A DNA stretch of 64,000 bases from Prauserella muralis (GTDB lineage: Bacteria; Actinomycetota; Actinomycetes; Mycobacteriales; Pseudonocardiaceae): assembly GCF_003202285.1 (NCBI RefSeq), contig NZ_MASW01000006.1, positions 744,001 to 808,000 on the forward strand, in the 5' to 3' direction. Below are positions 9,417-19,691 of the stretch, in pieces. The translations under genes and the position numbers were made by a program. Below the pieces are notes generated by a model. The model was not told the DNA's origin, made no database searches, and worked only from the letters and a program-made list of their open reading frames with translations. Each line of letters starts with the position of its first letter. Positions within the stretch are counted from its first letter, which is position 1.

Positions 9417-9509
9417 CCCTCGCTCCTTCGCCGCGTTCTCGGCACCGACCGCTCCAGAGTATGTCGAGTGCCTCTACTGGGGACGCGGGTGGTGGGGCCG
9501 TGGTTCACC

Positions 9510-9519
9510 TGGTGCACCA
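9510..9519. promoter_or_regulatory. Palindrome TGGTGCACCA upstream of prpE
   Basis: A perfect 10-base palindrome 60 bases before the prpE start, in the 163-base gap between the divergent kinase and prpE genes. It could be an operator; no regulator is assigned. Confidence 0.25.
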
Positions 9520-9579
9520 CGCGCTGGTCGTTCTACGGTCTGCATCAGCACCTGACCTCGACGCGGAGGAGGCAGCACG

Positions 9580-11457
9580 ATGGGCGCCTACGCCGACAGC
9601 TACCGGCGCAGCCTGGACGACCCCGACGGCTTCTGGCTGGACGCCGCGAAGGCCATCGCCTGGACGCGCAGGCCCACCACCGCACTGGACGCCTCCCGCG
9701 CCCCGTTCTACCGCTGGTTCCCCGACGGCGAGCTCAACACCGCCTACAACGCGCTCGACCGGCACGTCGAGCAGGGCAGGGGCGAGCAGGCCGCGCTCGT
9801 CTGGGACTCGCCGGTCACCGGCTCGCAGCGCCGCTACACCTATGCCGAACTGCGTGACGAGGTGGCGCGCTTCGCGGGCGCGCTGGCCTCGCTCGGCGTC
9901 GGCAAGGGCGACCGGGTGATCATCTACATGCCGATGGTGCCGGAGGCCGTCGTCGCGATGCTCGGCTGCGCGCGCATCGGGGCCATCCACTCGGTGGTGT
10001 TCGGCGGCTTCGCGCCGAAGGAGCTGGCCGCGCGGGTCGAGGATGCCAAGCCGAAGGTCATCGTCGCCGCCTCGTGCGGCATCGAGCCCAACCGGATCGT
10101 CGAGTACAAGCCCATCATCGAAGCGGCGCTGGAGACCACCGAACACCAGCCGGACCGCGTCGTCGTCCTGCAGCGCGACGCCCACCGCGCCGACCTGGGC
10201 GGCCGCGACGTCGACTGGGCGGAGCTGATGGCGGGCGCACCGGCCGCCGACCCGGTGCCGGTGGCGGCCACCGACCCGCTCTACATCCTCTACACCTCCG
10301 GCACCACGGGGAAGCCGAAGGGCGTCGTGCGCGACACCGGCGGGCACGCCGTGGCACTGGCGTGGTCGATGGGCGCGGTCTACGACATCGGCCCCGGCGA
10401 CGTGTGGTGGACGGCCTCGGACGTCGGCTGGGTCGTCGGCCACTCCTACATCGTCTACGGCCCGCTGCTGATCGGGGCCACGACCGTGCTCTACGAGGGC
10501 AAGCCGGTGGGCACGCCGGACGCGGGGGCGTTCTGGCGGGTGCTCTCCGAGCACAGGGCCAAGGCGCTGTTCACGGCGCCGACCGCGCTGCGGGCGATCA
10601 AGCGGCTCGACCCGGAGGGCGCCGAGATCGGCAGGTACGACCTGTCGGCGTTCGGCACACTGTTCCTCGCCGGTGAGCGGCTGGACCCGGAGACCTACCA
10701 CTGGGCACACGACAGGCTGGGCGTTCCGGTGGTGGACCACTGGTGGCAGACCGAGACGGGCTGGCCCATCGCGGCGAACCCGCGCGGGCTGGAGCCGCTG
10801 CCCGCGAAGCCGGGCTCGGCCACGATGCCGGTGCCCGGCTGGGACGTGCGGATCCTCGGTCAGTCGGGCCAGGAGGTGCCCGCGGGGCAGGAGGGCGCCA
10901 TCGCCATCAGGCTGCCGCTGCCGCCGGGGGCGTTGCCGACCCTGTGGGGCGACGACGAGCGCTATGTCGAGGCCTACCTGTCCCGCTACGAGGGGTACTA
11001 CCTGACCGGCGACTCCGGCTACCGCGACGCCGACGGCTACCTGTTCGTCATGGGCCGCACCGACGACGTGATCAACGTGGCAGGGCACCGGCTGTCCACC
11101 GGCTCGATGGAGGCCGTGCTCGCCGCGCACCCCGCGGTGGCCGAGTGCGCGGTCATCGGGGTGAAGGACCCGCTGAAGGGGCAGCTGCCGCGTGGCTTCG
11201 TGGTGCTCAAGGCAGGCGCGGACATCGCCGAGGAACAACTGCGGGAGGAGCTGGTGGCCGCCGTGCGTGCCGACATCGGCCCGGTGGCGGCGTTCCGGGA
11301 CGTCTCGGTGGTGGACGCGCTGCCGAAGACGCGGTCGGGCAAGATCCTGCGCAAGACGATGCGCGGGATCGCCGACGGCCGGGACGAGCCGGTGCCCTCG
11401 ACGATCGAGGACCCGAACGTGCTCACGGCGCTGCGCCCGATCCTGCGCGGGGAGTGA
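9580..11457 (+). CDS. prpE: Propionate--CoA ligase (acyl-CoA synthetase, ANL superfamily)
   Basis: A 625-aa AMP-forming acyl-CoA synthetase. The P-loop-like motif TSGTTGKPKG lies at residues 239-248, followed by GVVRDTGGHAVAL, which is typical of PrpE as opposed to acetyl-CoA synthetase. DHWWQTETG, YYLTGDSGYRDADGY and the C-terminal PKTRSGKIL are present; Lys588 in that motif is the adenylation lysine and usual acetylation site. The enzyme activates propionate (or another short acid) to the CoA ester. GGAGGAGG lies before the ATG. Other 2-methylcitrate or methylmalonyl genes are not adjacent, so the substrate is inferred from family resemblance. Confidence 0.85.
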   Translation: MGAYADSYRRSLDDPDGFWLDAAKAIAWTRRPTTALDASRAPFYRWFPDGELNTAYNALDRHVEQGRGEQAALVWDSPVTGSQRRYTYAELRDEVARFAGALASLGVGKGDRVIIYMPMVPEAVVAMLGCARIGAIHSVVFGGFAPKELAARVEDAKPKVIVAASCGIEPNRIVEYKPIIEAALETTEHQPDRVVVLQRDAHRADLGGRDVDWAELMAGAPAADPVPVAATDPLYILYTSGTTGKPKGVVRDTGGHAVALAWSMGAVYDIGPGDVWWTASDVGWVVGHSYIVYGPLLIGATTVLYEGKPVGTPDAGAFWRVLSEHRAKALFTAPTALRAIKRLDPEGAEIGRYDLSAFGTLFLAGERLDPETYHWAHDRLGVPVVDHWWQTETGWPIAANPRGLEPLPAKPGSATMPVPGWDVRILGQSGQEVPAGQEGAIAIRLPLPPGALPTLWGDDERYVEAYLSRYEGYYLTGDSGYRDADGYLFVMGRTDDVINVAGHRLSTGSMEAVLAAHPAVAECAVIGVKDPLKGQLPRGFVVLKAGADIAEEQLREELVAAVRADIGPVAAFRDVSVVDALPKTRSGKILRKTMRGIADGRDEPVPSTIEDPNVLTALRPILRGE

Positions 11458-11482
11458 GTCTACCCCGTTCGGCGGATGTCCA

Positions 11483-11507
11483 GACCACGTTAGTGGTCTA
11501 TACCTTT
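11483..11507. promoter_or_regulatory. DasR-type operator (dre-like) upstream of the hexosaminidase
   Basis: AGTGGTCTATACCTTT at 11492-11507 closely matches the actinobacterial DasR site AGTGGTCTAGACCACT. A second, overlapping inverted repeat, GACCAC-GTTA-GTGGTC, occupies 11483-11498. DasR is the GntR-family repressor of N-acetylglucosamine and chitin utilisation genes. The site lies 35 bases upstream of a hexosaminidase, which is exactly the expected target. Confidence 0.65.
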
Positions 11508-11541
11508 ACGCACCCTGCTCCCCATCCGATGGAGGTGCTCC

Positions 11542-13128
11542 GTGCGTCAACGGAGGACGTTCGTCTGCCTGCTGGCGGCGGCGGCGATGCTGCTGACCGG
11601 GCTCCCGGCCACCGCCGGGCCCGTCACCGCCGCCAGACAGCTGAGCGACGTGATACCCGCACCGGCGGAGGTGAAGGCCAACCCGAAGGCCGACTTCCGG
11701 CTCACCCCGTTCACCCAGATCCGCACGCAGCCCCACTCGAAGGATGCGACGCGGATCGGCCACTACCTCGCGCGGACCCTGCGGCCCGCCACCGGCTACC
11801 CCCTGCCGGTGGTGCCCGCCCGGCGTCAGCACCTGCCCGGCATCTCCCTGCTGCTGGGCAAGGCCGCGCCACGCACCGGCACGGAGGGCTACCAGCTCGA
11901 CGTGGCCCGCAGCGGCGTCACCATCCGCGCCAACACCCCAGCCGGGCTGTTCGCCGGCGTGCAGACCCTGCGCCAGCTGCTGCCCGCCGACATCGAGGCC
12001 GACCGCGTCCAGCGCCGCGCGTGGACGGTGCCGGGCGGCCGCATCGTCGACTACCCGCGCTTCGGCTACCGCGGCGCGATGCTCGACCTCGCCCGGCACT
12101 TCCACACCCCGGACGAGATCAAGGCCTACGTCGACGAGCTCGCCCAGTACAAGATCAACCACCTGCACCTGCACCTGAGCGACGACCAGGGCTGGCGGAT
12201 CCAGATCGACAGCTGGCCCCGGCTCGCGCCCGAGGGCGGCGGCCCTGGCACCGGTGTCGACGGCGAGGGCGGCGGCTACCTCACCAAGGCCGACTACACC
12301 GACCTGGTGCGCTACGCGGCCGAGCGCTACATCACCGTCGTGCCCGAGATCGACATGCCGGGGCACACCAACGCCGCGCAGTCGGTGTACGCGGAGCTCA
12401 ACTGTGACGGCGTCGCCGTGCCCCCGCGCACCGACATCGAGGTGGGCTACAGCTCGCTGTGCATCGACTCCGAGATCACCTACACCTTCGTCGAGGACGT
12501 GATCCGCGAGCTGGCGGCGATGACGCCAGGGCCGTACCTGCACATCGGCGGCGACGAGGCACACGCCACCACCGACGAGGACTACGCGACGTTCATGAAC
12601 CGCGTGCTGCCGCTGGTGTACAAGTACGGCAAGCGGCCGTTCGGGTGGAACGAGGTCGCCAAGGTGGACCCGCCTGCCTCGACCGTGCCGCAGTACTGGG
12701 GCACCACCACCCAGAACGCCGACGTCGCCGAGGCGGCGGCCCGCGGCAGCAAGATCCTCATGTCGCCGGCCAACAAGGCCTATCTCGACATGAAGTACGA
12801 CGCGAACACCCCGCTCGGCCTGCAGTGGGCCGGGTTCATCGAGGTGCGCGACGCCTACGAGTGGGACCCGGGCAACCACCTGGACGGCGTCGGCGAGGAG
12901 TCCGTACTCGGCGTCGAGGCTCCACTGTGGTCGGAGACACTGCGCACGCTCGACGACATCGAGTTCATGGCGTTCCCGCGCCTGCCCGCGCTCGCGGAGC
13001 TCGGCTGGTCGCCACGCGCGACCCACGACTGGGGCTCGTTCTCGCAGCGGCTCGCCGAGCAGGGCCCGCGCTGGCAACTGCGGGAGGTGAACTTCTACCG
13101 CAGCCCGCAGATCGCCTGGCCGGGCTAG
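11542..13128 (+). CDS. Secreted beta-N-acetylhexosaminidase (GH20)
   Basis: A 528-aa secreted enzyme that removes terminal beta-linked GlcNAc/GalNAc from chitooligosaccharides or glycans. A signal peptide is visible (Arg-rich N-terminus, hydrophobic core, then Ala-rich cleavage region near residue 32). An N-terminal GH20b-like domain is followed by the catalytic barrel with LHLSDDQGWRIQI and the IGGDEAH motif. Asp338-Glu339 are the substrate-assisted catalytic pair. The GTG start is supported by GGAGG at 11531-11535. Regulation by GlcNAc through DasR is suggested by the upstream operator. Confidence 0.93.
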   Translation: MRQRRTFVCLLAAAAMLLTGLPATAGPVTAARQLSDVIPAPAEVKANPKADFRLTPFTQIRTQPHSKDATRIGHYLARTLRPATGYPLPVVPARRQHLPGISLLLGKAAPRTGTEGYQLDVARSGVTIRANTPAGLFAGVQTLRQLLPADIEADRVQRRAWTVPGGRIVDYPRFGYRGAMLDLARHFHTPDEIKAYVDELAQYKINHLHLHLSDDQGWRIQIDSWPRLAPEGGGPGTGVDGEGGGYLTKADYTDLVRYAAERYITVVPEIDMPGHTNAAQSVYAELNCDGVAVPPRTDIEVGYSSLCIDSEITYTFVEDVIRELAAMTPGPYLHIGGDEAHATTDEDYATFMNRVLPLVYKYGKRPFGWNEVAKVDPPASTVPQYWGTTTQNADVAEAAARGSKILMSPANKAYLDMKYDANTPLGLQWAGFIEVRDAYEWDPGNHLDGVGEESVLGVEAPLWSETLRTLDDIEFMAFPRLPALAELGWSPRATHDWGSFSQRLAEQGPRWQLREVNFYRSPQIAWPG

Positions 13129-13135
13129 CCCAAAG

Positions 13136-13276
13136 CTCCCCAATGCCACATTCGTAGCGCTCAACTTCCCCAATGCGGCATTCGTAGCGCCCGCCCGTCT
13201 CCCACCACCACCCAGACGGAGGCGCTCCGCGCCGCTGCGCCGATTCAACGCCACCAATGCCGCATTGGGGAGCTTG
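13136..13276. repeat. Palindromic / tandem repeat element between convergent genes
   Basis: Two similar units at 13136-13164 and 13165-13190 each contain CCCCAATGC...CATTCGTAGCGC. A third segment at 13254-13268 is the perfect odd palindrome CCAATGCCGCATTGG, continuing into GGGAGCTTG, the inverse of the AAGCTCCCC at the left end. The element fills the 156-base gap between the hexosaminidase and DUF779 stops. It can terminate transcription from both sides. The internally repeated structure suggests a dispersed repeat family. Confidence 0.65.
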
Positions 13277-13284
13277 CCGGGCGG

Positions 13285-13640
13285 CTACTCGAGGAGGCGG
13301 GACCGGATGAGGAACCGGACCCCTTCCGGAGCCTCCAGGGAGAAGCCGCTGCCCCGGCCCTCCACCACGTCGATGGTCAGGTGTGTGTGTTTCCAGTACT
13401 CGAACTGGGGCCCGGACATCCACACGGGAACGTCGTCGATGCCCTCCACGACGAGGTCCCCGAGGTGGACGTCCGTGGCGCCGATGCGGAACTCGTCACG
13501 CGGGTAACACATCGGCGCACTGCCGTCGCAGCAGCCGCCGGACTGGTGGAACATCACCGGGCCGTGCTCACGGGCCAGCCGCCGCAGCAACGCCGCGGCG
13601 GCGCCCGTGAGCGCGACCCGCTCGGTCACGCCGGAGGCCA

Positions 13641-13641
<1 letters not shown>
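13285..13641 (-). CDS. DUF779 family protein
   Basis: A 118-aa protein with HQSGGCCDGSAPMCY near the middle and GPQFEYWKHTHLTIDVV downstream, the conserved core of DUF779. These proteins are typically encoded beside NAD-dependent aldehyde or alcohol dehydrogenases; the cysteine-rich centre may bind metal, but no biochemical role is established. The ATG overlaps the aldehyde dehydrogenase stop by one base (TGATG), so the two are translationally coupled. Confidence 0.85.
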
Positions 13642-15164
<1,523 letters not shown>

Positions 15165-15207
15165 GCCTGCTCCTTTGCCAGCGACGGACGCGGCGACCGT
15201 AGGAGCG

Positions 15208-15229
15208 GCAACGTTGCACGGACGTTGCA
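15208..15229. promoter_or_regulatory. Repeated ACGTTGCA sites in the aldehyde dehydrogenase / regulator gap
   Basis: ACGTTGCA occurs at 15211-15218 and again at 15222-15229, an 11-base spacing (one helical turn). The first copy is part of the perfect palindrome GCAACGTTGC (15208-15217). The sites are centred in the 97-base gap between divergent starts, so they are plausible binding sites for the neighbouring regulator. Confidence 0.45.
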
Positions 15230-15261
15230 GGCCCGCGAGCGCCATCACTAGCCTTTCCGGA

Positions 15262-16749
15262 ATGGCGGAGCGGCCAGCGCCCGACCTGCTGCGCGACCCC
15301 GAGTCGTACGCGCGGCTGCTTCGGCACGTCCACGAGGCGGTGCTCTCCGGGGCACCGGCGCCCCGCTCGCCCCGGCCACTGGTGTCCGAGTCGTGGCATC
15401 GCTCGCTCGCCGCCCGGGTCGACCCGGACAGCACCCCGCCGCCGCTGGTCTACGACGACGCCGAGCTGCGGGGCAGGCGGGAGGACCATCCCCTGGCCTC
15501 GGTGCTGCCGATCCTGCGCCAGACGCTGGTGAGCATCGCCGACGACGCCGAGCACATCATGATCGTCACCGACGCCGACGGCCACATCCTCTGGCGGGAG
15601 GGGGCGAGCGCGGTGTGCCGCCGCGCCGACCGCGTGCACCTCACGGAGGGCACCCGCTGGTCCGAGGACGCCATCGGCACCAACGCGATGGGCACGGCAC
15701 TGGCCACCGGTGAGCCGGTGCAGATCTACTCGGCCGAACATCTGGTGCGCACCTATCACACGTGGACCTGCGCGGCGGCCCCGCTGCGCGATCCGGACAC
15801 CGGGGCGCTGCTCGGGGTCATCGACGTGAGCGGCCCGTTGCGCACCGTGCACCCGGCGATGCTGGCGCTCGTGTCCGCGACGGCCGGGCTCGCGGAAGGC
15901 CACCTGCGGGCCGAACTGGCGGCCCGCGACGAGCGGCTGCGGCGCGCCAACATGCCGCATCTGGAGGCGCTGCGCGGCGAGCCGGGCGCGCTGCTCTCGG
16001 CCAGCGGGCGGGTGCTCGCCACCGAGTCCTGCGGCCCGCTGCCCTCCACTGTGGACGTACGGAGGCCCTCGGGCACGGTCGCGCTTCCCGACGGCAGGCT
16101 GGGCAGCCTCGAACCGTTGCCCGAGGGTTTTCTGCTGCGTCTGCGCAGCGGCGGTGCGACGCAGGCGGCACGGAAGCCGAGGCTGGCGCTGGAGTTCCTC
16201 GGCGACGGCGAGCCGCTGGCCACCGTGGACGGCCGGGACGCGCCGATCACCCTGCGGCACGCCGAGATCCTCACCCTGCTCGCCCTGCATCCCGACGGGC
16301 TGAGCGCCGAGCGGCTGGCGTTGCAGCTCTACGGCGAGGCCGGCAACCCGGTGACGGTGCGCGCGGAGATCCACCGGCTGCGCAGCCAGCTCGGTCCCGC
16401 CGTCGTGCAGACGCGGCCCTACCGGCTGGGCGCCGAGGTCGAGGCCGATTTCCTGCGAGTGCGGGCCGCGCTGCGGGCGGGCCGGGCACGCGAGGCGGCG
16501 ACGGCGTTCGACGGCCCGTTGCTGCCGCACTCCGAGGCCCCCGCCATCCTGGACGAGCGGGAGTCGCTGACCGCGCTCGTGCGCAGGGTGGCCCTGGACA
16601 GTGGCGACGCCGACGCGCTGTGGCAGTTCTGGGACACCTCGTGCGGCGCCGACGACGCCGAGGTGGTGGCCGCGCTGTGCGCCGCGCTGCCGTCCGGCGA
16701 TCCCCGCCGCGCGGTCGCGGTCACGCATCAGGCGCGTCTCGACTCCTGA
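15262..16749 (+). CDS. GAF-domain transcriptional regulator, AcoR-like sensor part with winged-helix-like C-terminal part
   Basis: A 495-aa protein. Residues about 75-215 form a GAF sensor domain with [17 protein letters not shown] and the AcoR-type signature [19 protein letters not shown]. The sigma-54 AAA+ domain of classical AcoR proteins is absent. Instead the C-terminal half (from about residue 320) has [29 protein letters not shown] and [10 protein letters not shown], like an OmpR/SARP winged helix, followed by helical sequence. It is divergent from the aldehyde dehydrogenase operon, which it probably activates in response to a small aldehyde or alcohol. The start at 15262 is the first after the shared promoter gap. 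Confidence 0.8.
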   Translation: MAERPAPDLLRDPESYARLLRHVHEAVLSGAPAPRSPRPLVSESWHRSLAARVDPDSTPPPLVYDDAELRGRREDHPLASVLPILRQTLVSIADDAEHIMIVTDADGHILWREGASAVCRRADRVHLTEGTRWSEDAIGTNAMGTALATGEPVQIYSAEHLVRTYHTWTCAAAPLRDPDTGALLGVIDVSGPLRTVHPAMLALVSATAGLAEGHLRAELAARDERLRRANMPHLEALRGEPGALLSASGRVLATESCGPLPSTVDVRRPSGTVALPDGRLGSLEPLPEGFLLRLRSGGATQAARKPRLALEFLGDGEPLATVDGRDAPITLRHAEILTLLALHPDGLSAERLALQLYGEAGNPVTVRAEIHRLRSQLGPAVVQTRPYRLGAEVEADFLRVRAALRAGRAREAATAFDGPLLPHSEAPAILDERESLTALVRRVALDSGDADALWQFWDTSCGADDAEVVAALCAALPSGDPRRAVAVTHQARLDS

Positions 16750-16756
16750 CCGCGAC

Positions 16757-16771
16757 GTAGACAGCGTCTAC
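16757..16771. promoter_or_regulatory. TetR-type operator GTAGAC-N3-GTCTAC
   Basis: A perfect 15-base inverted repeat with half-sites GTAGAC and GTCTAC, 53 bases before the SGNH hydrolase start. The hydrolase is the first gene of a two-gene unit that ends in a TetR regulator, so autoregulation of the pair is a reasonable inference. Confidence 0.5.
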
Positions 16772-16824
16772 AACTCTTTGCTACACATGCCGAGTGAGAT
16801 GAACGGCAGATGTCGGAGAGTTGA

Positions 16825-17637
16825 ATGGGTTACCAACGCTTCGTGGCGCTCGGGGACAGCTGCACCGAGGGGCTCGACGACCCCTACCCGGGCAGGCAGG
16901 TGTACCGCGGCTGGGCCGACCTCGTGGCGAGCCACCTGGCCCGCGACGAGCCCGGGCTGCGCTATGCCAACCTGGGCGTACGCGGGCGTCGGCTCGACCA
17001 GATCGTCGTGGAGCAGATCCCGACGGCGATCGACCTGCGCCCCGACCTGGTGGCCCTGTTCGGTGGCGGCAACGACATCATGATTACGCGGGCGTACAGC
17101 ACCGAGACCGTGACCAAACGGGTGCGCGCGGCCGTGCGGCTGCTCTGTGACGCCGCCCCGACCGTCGTGGTGTTCACGCTCAGCGACATCTCCGGGCGGA
17201 TGCCGGGGCTGCGGCGCATGCGCGAGCGCATCGACGCGCTCAACGACGCCATCCGCACCGCGGCCGCGGACTACGGGGCGGTGCTGGTGGACCTGTGGCC
17301 CGACGAGGCCGCGCAGGACCTGCGCTACTTCGGGCCCGACCGGCTGCACCTCGGCGAGCACGGGCATCGCAGGGTGGCCGCCCACCTGCTGCGCACGCTG
17401 GGCGTGCCGTACGACGGGAGCTGGCTGGAGCCGCTGCCCGGCAGCCCCGCCGAGCCCAACCTGCTCGCCCACGCGCGCTGGATGTGGAGCGCGGTGCTGC
17501 CGTCGGCCAGAACGCGGGTGACGAACTTCCTCACCGGGCGCTCGTCGGGCGACGGGTACCTGCCGAAGCGTCCCGACCTGCTTCCCGTGCTCAGCGACGA
17601 GCGGGATCCATGGGCAGCGATCCCCGGCAGCATCTGA
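16825..17637 (+). CDS. SGNH/GDSL-family hydrolase
   Basis: A 270-aa cytoplasmic esterase-like protein. Block I is LGDSCTEG with nucleophile Ser12, block III is GGGND, and block V is DRLHLGEHGH with the Asp and His of the triad. No signal peptide is present. The substrate cannot be read from sequence. The last 28 bases overlap the downstream TetR gene, indicating a coupled pair. Confidence 0.9.
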   Translation: MGYQRFVALGDSCTEGLDDPYPGRQVYRGWADLVASHLARDEPGLRYANLGVRGRRLDQIVVEQIPTAIDLRPDLVALFGGGNDIMITRAYSTETVTKRVRAAVRLLCDAAPTVVVFTLSDISGRMPGLRRMRERIDALNDAIRTAAADYGAVLVDLWPDEAAQDLRYFGPDRLHLGEHGHRRVAAHLLRTLGVPYDGSWLEPLPGSPAEPNLLAHARWMWSAVLPSARTRVTNFLTGRSSGDGYLPKRPDLLPVLSDERDPWAAIPGSI

Positions 17638-18176
17638 TCGCCAGCGCGACGGCGCTGCTCGCGGACGAGGGTGTGGAGGCGGTGACGCTGCGGCGCATCG
17701 CCAGGGAAGCGGGCGTGTCGCACGGCGCTCCGCTGCGGCACTTCGCCGGGCGCACCGAACTGCTGTCGGCCGTGGCCTCGACGGGCTTCGCCGAGCTGCG
17801 CAGGCGCGGGGAGACCTCGGCCGGCGCGACCGCCGCCGAGCGGCTGCGGGCGGCGTGCCTGGCCTACCTCGACTTCGCGCTGGGCAACCCGGCGATGTTC
17901 GAGCTGATGTTCCGGCACGATCTCATCGACGCCCACGCCCCGGAGCTGGCGGGCACCAGCGACGCCCTCTTCACCGGCTTCTGCGAGCTGGTGCGCGGGG
18001 CGCAGGAGGAGCAGGGCTGGCGCACCGGCACCGACTCGCGACTGCTGGCCGCGTCGCTGTGGTCGGCACTGCACGGGCTGGCCGAGCTGTGGCTGTGGGG
18101 CGAGCTGGGCCGCGCGCTCAAGCCGGACGAGATCGACGCGGTGCTGCGGGTGACGCTGGAGACCTACCTGCGCTGA
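17610..18176 (+). CDS. TetR family transcriptional regulator
   Basis: A 188-aa regulator with an N-terminal helix-turn-helix (VTLRRIAREAGVSHGAPLRHFAGRTELL, about residues 26-54) and a C-terminal ligand domain of the WHG (TetR_C) type. The ATG at 17610 lies inside the end of the SGNH gene; the longer upstream frame is the shadow of that gene. It probably binds the palindrome at 16757-16771 and controls both genes. Confidence 0.9.
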   Translation: MGSDPRQHLIASATALLADEGVEAVTLRRIAREAGVSHGAPLRHFAGRTELLSAVASTGFAELRRRGETSAGATAAERLRAACLAYLDFALGNPAMFELMFRHDLIDAHAPELAGTSDALFTGFCELVRGAQEEQGWRTGTDSRLLAASLWSALHGLAELWLWGELGRALKPDEIDAVLRVTLETYLR

Positions 18177-18194
18177 GTCCGGGCTTTCACCGAG

Positions 18195-19610
18195 TCACGA
18201 CACCGCCGCGCGGATGGCCTCCCACGCCTGGTGCACGTGGCGGCGCTGGGTGGCCGGGCCACCGACGGCCAGCCGCAGCACCGTGCGCCCGCCGACCACC
18301 GCGTGCGTCAGGTACAGCTCGCCCGAGTCGTTGAGGCGCTCCACCAGTGCCATGGTCGCCGCGTTGGCGTCCTCGGTGGACAGCTCCGGATACCGCGGCC
18401 GGAAGCAGACCAGCCCGAACGGATGGTGGTCGCTGACCTCGAACCGCGGGTCGGCGGCGACCAGATCGGCGAACTCGTCGGCGAGCGCGATCCCGTCACG
18501 GATGTGGGCTCGCAGGCCCTCCGCGCCGTACCAGCGCAGCACCGCCCACAGCTTCAGCGCCCGGAACCGGCGGCCGAGCGGGAGCTGCCAGTCGCGGTAG
18601 TCGATCACCTCGCCGGAGCTGGTCGCCGGGTTGCGCAGGTACTCGGGCAGAGCCGACAGCGCGTCGATCAGCGGGGCGCGGTCGGCCAGCCACAGCACGC
18701 TGCAGTCGAAGTTGGTGAGCAGCCACTTGTGCGGGTTGGTGACGTAGGAGTCGGCGTATGCGGCGACGCCGTCGTTGATCCAGCGCAGCTCGGGGCACAC
18801 CGCCGCCACCCCGGCGTAGGCGGCGTCGACGTGCAGCCACACGCCGTGCTGCCGGCACACCTCGCCGATGCGTGCCACCGGGTCGATCGCGGTGGTGGCG
18901 GTCGTGCCGATCGTCGCGCACACCAGCGTGGGCACGGCACCGTCGGCCCGGTCGCGTTCGAGGAGCGCGGCCAACCGGTCCGGATCCATCGCCAGCGTGT
19001 CCGGGTCGACCTCGACCGCGCGCACGTCGCCCGCGCCGAGGCCGGCGATGCGGCCTGCCCGCTCCAGCGACGAGTGCGTCTGCGACGACACGTACAGGGT
19101 GTGCCGTCCCGCGCCGGCTCTCTGCCGCGCCGCGAGCAGGGCCACGAGGCTCGCGCTGGACGCCGAGTCCTGGATGACGCCGCCGCCCGCCTCGTCGGTG
19201 CGAAACCGCCGGGGCAGGTCCAAGAGTTCGGCGAGCCAGTCGACGACCACCGTCTCCAGCTCCGTGGCCGCCGGGCTGGTCGCCCACAGCATGCCCTGCA
19301 CCCCGAGACCCGAGGAGAGCAGGTCACCGAGGATGGCGGGGCCGCTGGCGTTGGCCGGGAAGTACGCGAAGAAGCGCGGGTGCTGCCAGTGCGTGATGCC
19401 GGGCAACAGAACGCGGTCCAGGTCGGCCAGCGTGTGCTCGAACGGCTCGCCGTGTTCGGGTGGATGGGAGGGCAGCGCACGCCGGATGTCACCAGGCCCC
19501 ACCGGTGAGCGCACGGGATGGGACTCGACCGAGGCGAGGTAATCGGCGATCCAGTCGATTACCTGCTTACCGTGCTTACGGAACTCCTCCGGTGACATGT
19601 GGTCGGCCAT
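18195..19610 (-). CDS. Pyridoxal-phosphate-dependent aromatic amino acid decarboxylase (group II)
   Basis: A 471-aa enzyme of the DOPA/tryptophan decarboxylase family. Marks are HPRFFAYFPANASGPAILGDLLSSG, GVIQDSASSASLVALLAAR, WLHVDAAYAG and the PLP lysine in NPHKWLLTNFDCS. It should decarboxylate an L-aromatic amino acid (tryptophan, tyrosine, DOPA or phenylalanine) to the amine; the exact substrate is not readable. ATG starts at 19610 and 19598 are both possible and neither has a strong ribosome site. It is divergent from trpS with 81 bases between starts. Confidence 0.9.
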   Translation of the reverse strand: MADHMSPEEFRKHGKQVIDWIADYLASVESHPVRSPVGPGDIRRALPSHPPEHGEPFEHTLADLDRVLLPGITHWQHPRFFAYFPANASGPAILGDLLSSGLGVQGMLWATSPAATELETVVVDWLAELLDLPRRFRTDEAGGGVIQDSASSASLVALLAARQRAGAGRHTLYVSSQTHSSLERAGRIAGLGAGDVRAVEVDPDTLAMDPDRLAALLERDRADGAVPTLVCATIGTTATTAIDPVARIGEVCRQHGVWLHVDAAYAGVAAVCPELRWINDGVAAYADSYVTNPHKWLLTNFDCSVLWLADRAPLIDALSALPEYLRNPATSSGEVIDYRDWQLPLGRRFRALKLWAVLRWYGAEGLRAHIRDGIALADEFADLVAADPRFEVSDHHPFGLVCFRPRYPELSTEDANAATMALVERLNDSGELYLTHAVVGGRTVLRLAVGGPATQRRHVHQAWEAIRAAVS

Positions 19611-19691
19611 TGCGGCAGCGTAGCCGCTGTACGACGAGCCCGGGCTCACCTTCGCGCCGCCGCCAAAGTCCTGGTCAGTAGGATGGCGGGC

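Noticed and set aside
17295-17609. N-terminal extension of the TetR gene through the SGNH hydrolase
   Set aside because: The extension is the out-of-frame copy of the hydrolase gene. TetR-like sequence begins only after the ATG at 17610.
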